Below are positions 38,960-50,835 of a stretch of DNA of 64,000 nucleotides, in pieces. The stretch covers positions 82,259,760 through 82,323,759 of the forward strand of contig CM043948.1 of NCBI GenBank assembly GCA_014529385.2, read 5' to 3'. Source of the stretch: Adiantum capillus-veneris (lineage: Eukaryota > Streptophyta > Polypodiopsida > Polypodiales > Pteridaceae). The notes below the pieces were generated by a model. It was not told the origin of the DNA and ran no database searches. It saw nothing but the letters and a program-made list of their open reading frames with translations. The translations under genes and the position numbers were made by a program. Each line of letters opens with the position of its first letter. Positions within the stretch are counted from its first letter, which is position 1.

Positions 38960-39874
38960 CCAAGCATGAGAGGGGGGTATACTCTCCCACACACACACAC
39001 ATACATTCTCCCATTGTGTGGAGTGCAAAGTGAAAGAGCTCCATCTCCTTCTCCAAGCTTGTTGACAAGTGGAGAGACTACACCAACACTCTTGGCTATG
39101 GAATGCAAATCCAACCAAGTGCCATGCTTCAATGCTTAAGCTTGCCATCTTCTTTATCGTCATTACTATGCTATTATGCTATGCTAAGCAAAAAGAGAGA
39201 TGATAAGTGAGGAACTATTTCTTTCTCCTATGGGTGATTCTTCTTCCTCTTCCCTACCCTCATTCCCCGCTAGCTCTCTCCACCTTCAAAGGTGTTTGAG
39301 GCCTTCTGACTGAGGCTTGGGATAGTTAATATTTTTTTTTTTTGCAAAGTTTATGTTATGCTCGTGATGCATGAAGCTTTCCATCTTCATAGCATCACCA
39401 AGGTCACAAGGAACACAACGATTGTATTGTAACAAGTCTCTCTTGATGGGAGAATCTATAATACAAATGCCTTTTGGAGGGGGGACCGGCTCCAAGTAAA
39501 TCCGGTCCTCAACTATTGTCATATTCTTTAATACTCTCTCTCTTGCAATAGTATTGTTCATGCCAATTTAATTAAGTACTATGTTCATTTTGCTACCATC
39601 AATTAAGTTCACCCCCTATGTTCTCAACATAATCTCACAAAAATGCTCACTAATTCTCTTAATTTCGCTACTCTCAAAGTTCATAGGCCATTTCCATTAC
39701 AAAATCTTTCTGGCTGAGAGGTTGGAATTTAGGCGTGCTGGAAATTCCATTTCACTTTAATACTAAATCTTAAAGTATCAAATTGCCTGCGCATTTAAAT
39801 TCCCTCTCGCCGCCACTCCTCTGGGCTCTCTGCAAACAAGCACTGCCTCAATGGGTCCCTCCGCCTCTTATGCC

Positions 39875-39931
<57 letters not shown>

Positions 39932-39990
39932 CTATGGCACTATTTTTACTGTTTTCATTGTCGTGTCAATAGCATCTTCTCACGTTCCAC
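38314..39990. other. Gene-free stretch with two microsatellites
   Basis: A GA tract lies at about 38914-38955 and a CT tract at about 39879-39927. Short open frames occur (for example 38348-38623 on the plus strand and 39286-39561 on the minus strand), but none resembles a known protein. Confidence 0.5.
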
Positions 39991-40765
39991 ATGGAACCAC
40001 ATAATACTCATAATGGTAGTACAAACCCCCTTTATCTTCCTCCATTATCTGCTACACATCATATCCCAAGGGATCTTCTGTCGAGTCTACAAAACTATTG
40101 GGCTGCAAAGAAGAGGGAACAAAGAAACATGCAAAAAAAGATGGCACGAGCACGAGAGAACGGTGACATTGATGAGTAGGAGGCAAAGAAAATCTGTAGG
40201 GCAGTTGCTAAGTATTGGTGTAATCAAACAAACGGGCTTTTTGAGGGTCTTCAATGGAGCATTCTACAACAACTTCTTAGTCATCCAACGTTCTGAGTGA
40301 TGCAACCCACATTGGAGATAGTTAGGAGGCTGATTTTCTCTAACATTTGTCATACATTGTCTGAGGTGAAGACTCCTCGTTCAAACAATGAGCTATTTTT
40401 GAAACGGGCTACTGTCATGGCATGCCTCAATGGAGTCAATGGGATTGACAATGTAATGAGCAATAATGATGTTGAGAAGGCATTAGGACTTCATTGAAGA
40501 AATGTCACGGGAGCCAGTTTTCGACGGGAAACTGATATGGAGGAGGGGTCAGTTCCCTTAGACATGTGTCAGCGTCAATAGCATAGGACCAGTACCTTAT
40601 CAATTGAAATCAGAGAAATCATGTTTCAATTCTGGTCAATGGAAACCCGCATCTCCCCAAACAAGAAAGATGTCATTCAAAAGAGAATCGGCAGGAGGGC
40701 ACATGTGGTGCATCCAGTGCATCTCCTCGATTTACCTCACGTATATCAGCCAGAACATCTTCAAA

Positions 40766-41968
40766 GTGTGTCACAATGCTTTGCTTAGTAATTTTGGGTG
40801 CTTGCAAAAAAATTGAAGTGCTTTATAAGTGTCTCAAAGTGCTTCAAAGTGCATCACTTAGAGCCTGCAAATGCTTGAAACCTCCAAAAAAGTGCATCTC
40901 TGTGTGCATGAAAGCGCCAAAAAGTGCTTCAAAGTATTTTAGAGCGCTTCCAAAGTGCATTAAAGTGCTTCATGGTGCTTGAAAGTGCCACAAAGTACTT
41001 TAGAGTGCTTCCGAGTGCTTTCTAAACTCTAAAGTGATTTGGAGTGCTGTAGAGTGCCATAAAGTGCCTCAGAATGCTCTTAAATAGCAGTGAAGTGCTT
41101 TCAAAGAGCCCTTAAAGTGCACTTTAGAGTGCTTTCAAGTGCCCAAAAGTGTTGTAGAGTGCTTCAAAGTGTTTCAATGCGCTTCAAAGTACTTAAGAGT
41201 GCTTGTAAGCATCAAAAAGTGCTTTATTGTGCTTCAACGTACTTCAAAGTGCCACACAGTTCTATAAAGTGCACTAAGTGCCCCAAATTGCTTCACAGTG
41301 CTTTAAAAGTGCTTCATAGTGCTTGAAACTGACATAAAGGGCTTCATGGTGCTTGAAAGTTCCACAGAGTGCCTCAGAGTGCTTTGAAGTGCCACAAAGT
41401 GCTTGAAAGTGCTTTTAAAGTGCCACCAAGTACTTTAGAGTGCTTCCAAAGTGCACCAATGTAGTTCAAAGTGTTGGTAAAGTGCTTCAGAGTGCTATCA
41501 AGTGCCTTAGAGTGCTCTTAAAGTGCAGTGAAGTGCTTCAAAGTGCTTTCAAGTGCCCCAAAGTGCTTTACAGTGCTGCGGAGTGCTTCAAAGGGCACTA
41601 AATTGCATGACGGGTTGCTTGAAAGTGCCACGTGGTGCTTGAAAGTGCCACAAAGTGCTTCACAATACTTTCAAGTGCCCCAAAGTGCTTTAAAGTACTA
41701 CAAAGTGCTTAAAAGTGCCCCAAAGTGCTTCAGAGTGGTCTCCAGGTGCACTAAAGTGCTTCACTAGTGGACACCAACTCCCACTACTCAACCAACCCCA
41801 CCTCACTTTGGTTGAAAATGTGGAGAAATGACATACCTACTTTTTCTGTGGACAAGAGGTGAAGTCATACCACTTTTGTGAAAATACACCCGGAGGTGGT
41901 AGTGTGTAAGTGTTGTAACTAGATTTCAGTACTTTATAGTATTTTTAAACATCTTTTGTGTGGCAGAG
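40766..41968 (+). other. Probable intron of gene A
   Basis: Donor CAAA/GTGTGT near 40765 and acceptor GGCAGAG/GGATTT near 41968 join the two coding parts in frame. A phase-0 alternative is donor AGT/GTGTCA with acceptor GGCAG/AGGG. About four fifths of the intron is the 10-base minisatellite. Confidence 0.55.
40800..41768. repeat. Minisatellite with 10-base period, consensus AAGTGCTTCA
   Basis: About 950 bases consist of degenerate copies of AAGTGCTTCA. Long runs keep exact 10-base register, for example 41521-41590. AGTGC is the best conserved part. Ser/Lys/Cys/Val-rich open frames inside it are translations of the repeat. Confidence 0.9.
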
Positions 41969-43289
41969 GGATTTGTACATGCGGTTCCAAGAGGCTCATC
42001 CTAACATTAAGATGTTCCTTAGATGCTTTGAGGGTCTGAAGCCATACTTCGTACGCAAGTTGAAGGACCCGCAACACCTACTACTGTGAATACCATGTTC
42101 AGATTCTTTACTTGAAGGAAGGCTTAAATCACATGCGTCATGGAAGATACAGGCTACATGGAACGTCATGCTTTTGCAGGTGTCTTGTGTGCAGTCCGAG
42201 TGGTGGAATAGCGCAATGCACAGCATCAAAAACCACTTTTTCATCTTTGGAAAAACTATGGGAGTCTGTATTGTGTCCAGAGCGAACTGATAGTGCTTTT
42301 CACCGTAGAAAATATCTTTTCGGAACATGCACTGATTGCGGGATTGAAAGGCTCTTGTTGTGTCCCGTTGAAGAGAGTGATGGTATCTCTAGAATGACTG
42401 TCAAGCTTTTTGAAAAGGTTCCTACACAAGAAAAGGATGAAGAAGGTCTAGATAAATGTCAAAAAGACCTCGTGGTTCAGCAGCTCAGTCCGATGAGTTT
42501 CATTTCTGTGCTCCGAGGGAAACTAGGGAAGTTCATCAAACACAACTACTTGTACAAGTGGCAAGCTAAATAATTCAAGGAGTGTTTGGCCAATTTTCCT
42601 GACGATGTAGTGGTGTCTATAGTGGATTTTGCAGAGAATTACTCCTTCAAGGTGCAGAACGAGATCCAGTCAATGCATTGGTATTCATCTCAAGTCACAA
42701 TCTTTGTTCACATTTCATACTTACGTGATGCGCTTGGTGCTATACAAAACACAACTTACTTCTATATCTCTGACGACAAGACACACGACACTTTGTTTGT
42801 GCAGCACTATTTTCTTTTGCACAATGAATGGCTGAAAAGACACGGCTATAATGTCAAGCGACATTGGGTGTGGTCGGATGGTGCTGCATCACAATTGAAA
42901 GCAAGGCAGCCATTCCATTTTGTTGCACAATTCTTCAATATGACAGGTGTCAAAATGATGCACAATTTCTTTTCTTCAAGCCATGGAAAGGGTGAGCACA
43001 ACGAGGCTGGTGCAGTGGTCAAAAGAGACCTCACACAAGAGCAGTTGAAATCTGATGGTTGGGTGCTGTATAATGCTTCAGGCATTGTTGCATTCCTCAA
43101 TGCAACTCTCAAAAATCAATATCCACAGACAGGCAAGAAAGTTGATCGTGCTTTCCGGGAGGTCAATCTCAGTGATGTCGATAGAGTTATGAAAATGACC
43201 AAGTGGAGGGTGAATATATGTGTACACTGTATTGCGAGAATAGAGAAGGGGGGGGGGGGGGGAATAGAGTGCATAGATACACAAGATAA

Positions 43290-44600
43290 TGAAAAAAGAG
43301 AATATCTAAATGTACCATCCAAATGAAACATGAAAATCATGAATTAATGCAATAACAAAACATACCATAACTTCAAAATATAAATGACTAAGTAGAAGCA
43401 TTGGACCATGTATGGCATTAATTGGTCAACCTATCTACATCCACTCCTACTACAAACAGAGAGAATTTCAATTCATCGGGAGTGAGCCAAAACAATTCCA
43501 ACTTACCTAAGCCAGATGTAGGCAAAGGCTACTTCGTATCCCTCCATGAACCCAACCTCTAAAAGGATTCCAAATACCATTAGGTGGTAGGACATCAATA
43601 CTAACCATACCAGTTTAGGTGCCATACCTCTTTGGTGCCACACCAAGTATTTAGGCCAATCCAAGGCAAGGTCCTCAATGCGTTATCCATGTAGGTCATT
43701 CAACCCCCAATGCACTAGCCGTGTAGATGAGCCTAACAAGAAGAAGAAGATCTAAGCAAGGTTCTCAATGCATTATCCATGTAGGTCATTCAACCCCCGA
43801 TGCACTAGCCGTGTAGATGATCCTAACAAGAAGAAGAAGATCTAGGCATCACTCCCGAACCAACAAAACTCCTAGTCATCGATCATTTCATCTAAGGCTA
43901 AGTGATGTAGGTGATCCTAATCTTGTATCAATATTTTCATGAGAAACATAACACATGAGTCCAATCAAAATAGCATGCTGGATATGTATAAACAATCCTT
44001 TCCAAAGCAGTCAGACTATACAAAAAAAAAGATAGAAGAGAATATTTAAATGCCCCATCTAAATGAAATAGGAAAACCATGAGCTAATGCAATAACAAAA
44101 TTTGGGTTTACCAAAACTTCAAAATAGAAATAACCAAGTAGAAGAACTGGACCTTGTGTGTAGGATTGATTGGTTCACCCATCCATGACCGCTTCTACTA
44201 TGGATAGAGAGAATTTAACTTCTTTGAGAGAAAGCCAGAACACCTCCAACCTACATGAGCCAGACATAAGCTGAGGTCGCTTTGCTTCCCTCCATGAATC
44301 TAAGCTTTGAAAGGATTCCAGATGCTAGCAGGTTGTAGGAAATCAACACCAACCATACCACTTTAGGTGCCACGTCTCTTTGGTGCCACACAGGGTGTTT
44401 ATGCGAAGCCAAGAAAGATCCTCAATGCATTGGCCATGTAGGTCATTCAATCCCCGATGCACTAACCATGTAGATGAGCCTAACAAAAAGAAGAAGATCT
44501 AGGCAACACCCTTGATCCATCAAAGCCCTAGGTCATCAACCCATTCATCTAAGGATAAGCAATGTAGGTGATCCTAATCTTGTATCAATGATGGCATGAG
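43290..44600. repeat. Tandem duplication of about 0.7 kb with nested 97-base repeat
   Basis: The segment 43300-43935 recurs diverged at about 44040-44590, sharing GGTGCCACAC and the stretch around CCATGTAGGTCATTCAA. The first copy has an inner tandem duplication of about 97 bases (43671-43857) around AACAAGAAGAAGAAGATCTA. I recognise no gene from here to 45939. Confidence 0.8.
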
Positions 44601-45939
44601 AAACACATAGCATATTGTATATACACAAAGAATTCTTACTAAAAAAGTTAGACTATATAGGGTCTCTACCCTTACACATCTACCATAATCCATCAAAACC
44701 ACTTCATGATCCAATTCAAAGACCATAAACCATAATACCGTCCTATCACATGGGTGAGCACTCCACCCTACTATGGGTGATGCATATACATCCTTCAAAC
44801 CACTTTAGCACATAACATGGCTGCAAAAAATTTGGCCATTTTGGCCGCACAACCATAACCAAAAAAAAATATCCAAGATCCACACAAGATTCCACAATCA
44901 AAAATCACAACCAAAATCATGAGTTATCCTCAAACCTTGACCAAAAACCATATTCTCCACTAAGCCGACTCTCACACTTGGAGTTTTGATCATACATGCT
45001 TCAATCAAAGTGAGCCAACACACATGGCCCTTAAAGAATGAAATTTTATGAATAAATCAAGTCTAACTAGCGAGTAAACATAATCTCAAAATCCCATTTT
45101 GGAGGTTTTTAACCATGCATAAGTGATGTACTATGACCATACCTCACCCTCCTTGCACATAGAGCTAGTTTTGACCTAGAAGGGTGGAAACAATACATGC
45201 ATACACATGCAACATCCACATCTATCCTTGAGTTTCTTGACATCATATTTCATCACTACATCAGTCCAATCATGATGCGAAACAACCCCACCACTTTGTT
45301 CAACCATATGCCATAAGTGCACATGTAAGTACAAAACAATTGGGGTGCACACATGACATGCAAAAGAAAGTATTTGACCTCAATACCAATGCATCAAGCT
45401 CATACCTATAACATAGACTAACACCTTATCACATCACTTTTGGGCCATATGAGACTCATGCTAACAACCGTGACACAAAAAGAAAGTCGTTTTACGCACA
45501 GCTGTAAGGTTTGGGTTGACTAACCACATATCCACACATAAGTTTATGGACATTAAAACATGAATTAAACTCATCAAAACAAACCTTAAAACATATATAT
45601 GCCACTCATCAAGATCACGACTCTATACGGTACTCCCCATAGGTAGCATACGTGTACATATATGTAATCCAATACAAAAGAACAGTTAATAACTCATGCT
45701 CATGAAGTGACATGAATGATAAAATAAATTTACTAGTATGTCTAATCAAATTTTTGATTTGACTAAGTGGGTTTCATCATCCGATAAATCTATATAGTGG
45801 TTCTCCAATAAGCCTAATGAAATAAGCATGAAGCGTTCTTGTATATATCTGACACGCCCATACATACTTATGTACACAAAAAGGCAACCATCAAGAATGT
45901 AGTCTCTCAAAAACGGAAGTAGAGAGAGAAAGAGATGAT

Positions 45940-45980
45940 GGCTATGTCAAAGGCGACGATGTGGAAGCGTAGACACCAAG

Positions 45981-46031
<51 letters not shown>

Positions 46032-47957
46032 TAGTCCTGAACCAATCAACCTTGGCAATGAATAACTGGATTTGTATACAATGGAGGCAAGGGGTTGCTT
46101 ATATAGAAATCCTAGTAAATTGCCCTACCCAAGACTTTGACAAATAAGTAAAATAAATACCTAAAAGCCAAACTAAATAATTGGATCACATTGGGCAGTC
46201 CATTTGAGATGCCAAAACTTTAACACCCTCTCTGCAGCTCATAGTGGACATAAATAGTGGGACCAAGTCGATGAAGAAGCTACAATGGACATCTGGATAC
46301 ACCTCGGTATTGCTCTCCTCAACTTTGTACCTGAAAGTAATGCCATCTTGAGCATTGGTTGCCTTTGTAGAAACTTTGAACTGTAGACCATACTACGTCC
46401 AATAATCCCCATTTGTGAACTGTGAACACATCACGTCCAAAATATAAAAATCCAAGATAATGAGATGTGGAACACATCCTATCCATGATCCAACCAAAAA
46501 CAACGAATTGGTGCCACCATCCATAGTGTTTAGATGCATGATTGGTTCCGTGCCAGATGCATGTGCATTGAACTCCAACACAAGGGTCCAAATTAATTAT
46601 AGGGAGCATTCATTGCCCCTCTCTGCCACTCACAAGCCTCTCTCTGGTTGAAGCTAGTGGTAACACCTTCTCTTTGACTAGAAATCTGACGTCGAGGCCA
46701 CTGTGGCCACCACTACCACGAGTGCCATGCCGACCTCCTTTGCCAAATCTTTATTACCGTAATCTCTGTCTAGCTTGCCTTTATCCTTGTCTTCCTTAGA
46801 GTTCCGGCTTTTGCCTTTGGCTTCAAGCTCTCAAGCCAAACAAAGCATCTGGTCACATTTATAACTACTCTGGTCGTACCTTGTGGGTATCAAGGCAACT
46901 AACTGAGTACGGGTATTTTCATCCTTGTCCAACCGACCTTTTCTGTTGTCCTCTAGCAAACTCCTCCATTTGCTTTTGACTTCACTAACTCGAGCCAAAC
47001 AATTTGTCGGCTCCTTGAGAACTGAACAGGTGCAAGGCTCCTAAATGGATGGTTGGCAATTTGTTATCCATAGCCACTTGTTGCTTTTTGTCGTTGTCAT
47101 CGCGGACGGTCAAGCAAGGGGAGGCCATTTTGAAGTTGCAAGATCTAGAAATTGGTACTCCTTCTCGCACTCCAAGGGCCGCACAATTCCTCCAAGCTGC
47201 ACCAAAATCTCCAAGAAATTCCACTGGTATCTGGTACTCCCAAGACACTCCACAAAATTTTATTTCCTTATACTCAACCCAAATTTCTTACCATTCCCAA
47301 GCTGCTCCACACCTTGTCCTCGAGCCATGTCAAAAACAAAGTTTCTGTTGCCTTTGCATATCCTCTTTCCAAACTACCACCTCTTCTAGCCACAAAAAAA
47401 TCCTAAAGACACACAAAGGGTGTCTCCTCCGAGCCCGTCGACTCCCAGGACTTGCACCCTCAGCAGACAAATGCCGCCTCTTACTAGCTGGCCCACAACG
47501 TTTTAAAATGTTGGGTCAATTCTGCTGGTGCCACCAAGGGGTCTACCTGTCGACGTTTCAAAATGCACAGGAGGGGAGGGTTATTGTCGTCAAGGTGGCC
47601 AACAGCACACGTTTCAAAACGCAGATGGAGGGAGCAGGGGTAGTGGTGCCAACATGGACATTTCAAAACGCACGCAGGGGACATGGTGGGGTTGTTGGCA
47701 GTCAGTGTTTCAAAACGCATGCTACAGTAGGGGGCTCACGGGGTGTGGGCAATAATGGAATAAAATGCCCAGCGTTTTGAGATGCCACCAAAGATGGACG
47801 CCGACCAGCAACAAGGGGGAAACTCCTCAATGCTTCTCTGGGCTCTCTTCTTCGAGAGTTTCTCCTCCACGACAAGGGATTCAAGCACGAGCTACACCAA
47901 GCTCTAATACCATATCAAAGTCAACGATGCAAAAGCGTAGAGACCAAGGGGAGTGAG

Positions 47958-48050
<93 letters not shown>

Positions 48051-48231
48051 CATGAACCAATCAACCTTGGCAATGAATAGTTGAATGTTTTTACAATGGA
48101 GGCAAGGGGTTGCTTATATAGCAATCCCAGTAAATTGCCCTACCCAAGACTTTGACAAATAAGTAAAATACATACCTAAAAGCCAAATTAAATAATGGGA
48201 TCACTTGAGATGCCAAAACTTTAACAGGCTA
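45940..48231 (-). mobile_element. TRIM-like non-autonomous LTR element, target duplication GGCTA
   Basis: LTRs at 45945-46225 (281 bases) and 47913-48226 (314 bases) share TTGGCAATGAATA and GCAAGGGGTTGCTTATATAG. GGCTA flanks both ends (45940-45944 and 48227-48231). On the minus strand TGGTATTAGAGC (47912-47901), one base off the tRNA-Met complement, abuts the 5' LTR on the right, and GCAGAGAGGG (46226-46235) precedes the 3' LTR. The 1.69 kb interior has no gag or pol. This fits a terminal-repeat retrotransposon in miniature, or a small LARD, mobilised by a Copia element. Both LTRs contain long GA tracts (about 45980-46029 and 47961-48047). Confidence 0.9.
47495..47785. repeat. Minisatellite around TTTCAAAACGCA inside the TRIM
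   Basis: Copies at about 47499, 47554, 47610, 47659 and 47706 are spaced by 47-56 bases, with GGGG-rich spacers. An inverted partial copy, CGTTTTGAGATGCC, follows at 47772. The plus-strand open frame 47049-47780 (243 codons) covers this region; I do not recognise it. Confidence 0.7.
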
Positions 48232-48870
48232 TGGAGTTTTGAGCTTCTTATGGTGATCAAGAAGTGATTATCAATGGTCAAAAGACTTCTTGTATTGCCC
48301 CAATAGAGTGGCAATAGGAGCTACATAGAGTATTTTTCCATGAAGTTGATGTACAGTACGTACACTGAGAAAAAAGAAGAGAATATAATAAGTAAGTAGA
48401 GAGAGTGTGGGATGTGTGTCTAACTTCACTATCCTATCTTATTGTAGTTTTAGCGACCACGATTAATTTGTCAATCGACTCAATTAGTGCATAGAGGCTA
48501 CAAGAGGGTGTCAATCTCTCAAAAAACAACAAACAACTCGCATTTAACTCAAGCTACATTCAAGTGACTAAAATCACCAAAAGCCAATCGCTCATCGGCA
48601 AACAAATCACATCCGTTATAGCTTCAAATGACATCTAAATGTAATGAAACTTCTAGGACAAGTTTATAAGACCTAAGCACACATGCTTATGGTCTCAAAC
48701 CCCACTTTAGGTCAAGTGTCAAAATCGCAATTATTAACAGCAGTGGATTTTTGATCTAGTCGTTTTCAACCCAGAATGCACCTAAATGCTTAGCAATGAT
48801 GCCCCAATACCCCGCCTATGCTTAGTTTTGTATTTTGAAGTGTAAATTCCTAGTTATGATGAAATTAGGC
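48232..48870 (-). other. Possible leader region of a further LTR element
   Basis: If the site at 48887-48871 is a primer site, this stretch would be its untranslated leader, cut by the TRIM insertion at 48226. It has no supported gene. Confidence 0.35.
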
Positions 48871-49320
48871 CCTGGTCGGCGACGCCAAAATCTACAAAAT
48901 ACCGTGATGTGTTTACGTCAATGCGTAGAGCTCTTACCTGCAGTTTCAATACAACAAACGTGACTACAATGTGACAACCAAGGAGGGAGTAGGAAGCACA
49001 AGAAGGAGAGAAGTGAGCGTTGTTAGCTCACGCTGTGTATTTCATTATCCAAAACTTACAAATAACGTACAAAAATTGGCTTTTATACCTTAGCCAAGGT
49101 TTTTGGTGGTCAAAACTATTAATCTGAGAGCTCTACCAAAGATGGGTAATGACAAGTTGATACAATCTGGAAGCTTGTAGCCCCGGCTCATCAATTACAA
49201 GGTTTATACAAAAAATAAGAGTTACAATATTCCCAAGGTATCAAAACTAATAAGTGCTTTTACAATAAGAGCTCCAAAATTTGTATCCGTGTTAGCTTGG
49301 CTAACATTCCCCCCCTCCTC
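48871..49320 (-). mobile_element. LTR flanked by polypurine tract on one side and primer site on the other
   Basis: Reading the minus strand, GAGGAGGGGGGGAA (49320-49307) precedes TGTTAGCCAAGC (from 49306). An LTR-like body follows with TATAAAAGCC near 49084. It ends near 48890 beside TGGCGTCGCCGACCAGG (48887-48871), which resembles Ty3/Gypsy primer sites. A normal 3' LTR would be followed by flanking DNA, not by a primer site. The exact 3' boundary is uncertain. Confidence 0.6.
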
Positions 49321-49433
49321 GCCTGTGTCGTCCCTTGACACAGCTTTATAAGCTGAAGTAGTCTTCAGGTTGACAGTTGGCAAGGCGGTCTTTAAGCACA
49401 TTTAGTGCCTTTTGGTATATGATTTTCCTCTCT

Positions 49434-50537
49434 TTATCTGGCACTTGCAAGAACTTCATAGTGACTGTTTTTCAGCTCCACTACTGAGTAGCCTACAAAT
49501 TGTGATGTCAGGTTGTTGATCACTGGCCCGAATATTTTTGTTTTCCAAGTGAAGAACCTTGTGTAGAATGCTTTCTCAAACGCCAGCATATTGTGAGAAG
49601 GTAAAAACATACATCTGGCGTAGAAGCCATAGAGGACTTCTTTGGACGGCTGACCACTAAGGTCGTAGCATAATCCTTTATTACCCTTGAGGAATGACAT
49701 CCAAGGGGTGCCTGCTTGCTCTGGCTCATGGAATACTTCAATGCAGGTGAGCAGCATTCGGCAGATTTTATATAGCATAGCACAAGATAAATTTGGTAGA
49801 CTTTTGACTAATGACATGGCGCCCGTTAGGATTTTCACCATGTATTCTTCAGTCGACGGTCCCTTTTCTAGAGCAGGCAATCGGGGGTAGTTCAGCTAGG
49901 TTGGCCGCTTCTTTGTTAATGCCTCATGTGCTTGCCAGGTCCTTACTCTTGGTATAGGACAGAAAGTAGGATCCTTTTGTATGGCCGCAGGTGCTCTTGT
50001 GAACAGAATCAAATACCTTGGATTCTTGTTCAACCAACTCAGCCTCCACTTCGGGTGGTCTTGATCTCCGCCATCTATCTGTATGTCTTTGTACAGCCTC
50101 TCTTTTACTCGGAGAATTCCACCTTTATCAAAGGATAGGGTAGGGATTGTTGGTGCCATTGCGCATTGATTTGATTGGGAGTGAGTTGTGTAACGTTGCT
50201 GGAGCGAAGAACTCTCAGCTTCCATTAATGCCTTCCACTGTTCATCTACCTCTTGTGTAATTTTCTCCTTCAGTGCATCTTCTTCAGCCTTTGAGAGTTG
50301 GACCATTGGCACTGTATCCGTTTCGGTTAGGTATAATTGAAATTATTCCTCGCCACTTAGTTTTTCTACTGGCTGTGTCTCCATCTCAACAAAAGTAACT
50401 GAGGGGATCTCTATTTGTGGTTGCTCCAAAGTTCCTACCTCTTCTTGTGTTTCCGGTTGTCCCTCTCTCAACAGGTGGTTGACCCTTTTAAGTTGTTAAC
50501 CCTCACGCACATTCATATCACCTAAGACGGATGCCAT
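49434..50537 (-). pseudogene. Retroelement ORF of unknown type, three in-frame stops
   Basis: One frame runs from ATG at 50537 (MASVLGDMNVREG) to 49434, about 367 codons. It is interrupted only by TAA at 50498, TAA at 50345 and TAG at 49895. The middle is acidic and Gln-rich with a coiled-coil-like segment, followed by a Trp- and Pro-containing region. I do not recognise a domain. It ends just before the conserved GTGTCAAGGGACGACAC and polypurine tract of the adjoining LTR, so it is probably the gag-like ORF of that element. Confidence 0.5.
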
Positions 50538-50795
50538 ATTGTTTATTTGGTAGAGTCAGGTACCGGGCTTGTCGATCCAATAGGAAAAGGGTAAGAGTGA
50601 TCACCGATGAGAGGCGCACTCTAACTGAAACATTCAAGGGATTAGTTGGCTAAGCATGGGCGCCCAAGGGTGAATGGGGCAAGCTCATATAAAATTCAAC
50701 TAAACCTAAAATTCACTCATCCTTTCATTTGTGCAATTGAAGAATGCTCTTGCTCCATCTCCATCTTCTTCTTCTTCACCTCCTTGTGTGTATGT

Positions 50796-50835
50796 GTATG
50801 CGTGAGAGAGAGAGAGAGTGTGTGTGTGTGTGTGA
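50796..50835. repeat. (GA)n(GT)n microsatellite
   Basis: A short compound tract, followed by a GC-rich segment (50840-50950). I recognise no gene between 50538 and 51636. A short CCCAAA repeat at 51226-51250 is noted under rejected items. Confidence 0.8.

Larger units (their letters stand above)
39991..43326 (+). pseudogene. DDE-like transposase-type gene A, two exons, broken
   Basis: One frame from 39991 to about 40765 carries four in-frame stops (TAG 40177, TGA 40294, TGA 40495, TAG 40579). It contains SPNKKDVIQKRIGRR and HPVHLLDLP. After an intron of about 1.2 kb, exon 2 begins near 41969 with YMRFQEAHPNIKMFLRCFEG. It shifts frame once near 42085 and has a TAA at 42571, then runs open to 43326. 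The C-terminal half has DFAENY, an ISDD-K-HD segment, WSDGAASQLK and SSSHGKGEHNEAGA, spaced like the acidic residues of an RNase H-fold nuclease. I know this pattern from uncharacterised, often multicopy proteins in animals and seed-free plants, so I infer a transposable-element origin. The last site, where I would expect Asp after HGKGEH, has Asn. No terminal repeats were recognised. Confidence 0.7.

Noticed and set aside
40776-41767. Repetitive Ser/Lys/Cys-rich proteins
   Set aside because: They are produced by the 10-base minisatellite, which is probably intronic.
39991-42573. Stops repaired by U-to-C RNA editing as known from ferns and hornworts
   Set aside because: That editing acts on organellar transcripts; these are decayed nuclear transposon genes that also carry a frameshift.
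43247-43261. Run of about 14 G as a structural feature
   Set aside because: It may be a simple homopolymer or a sequencing artefact; nothing around it suggests a G-quadruplex function.
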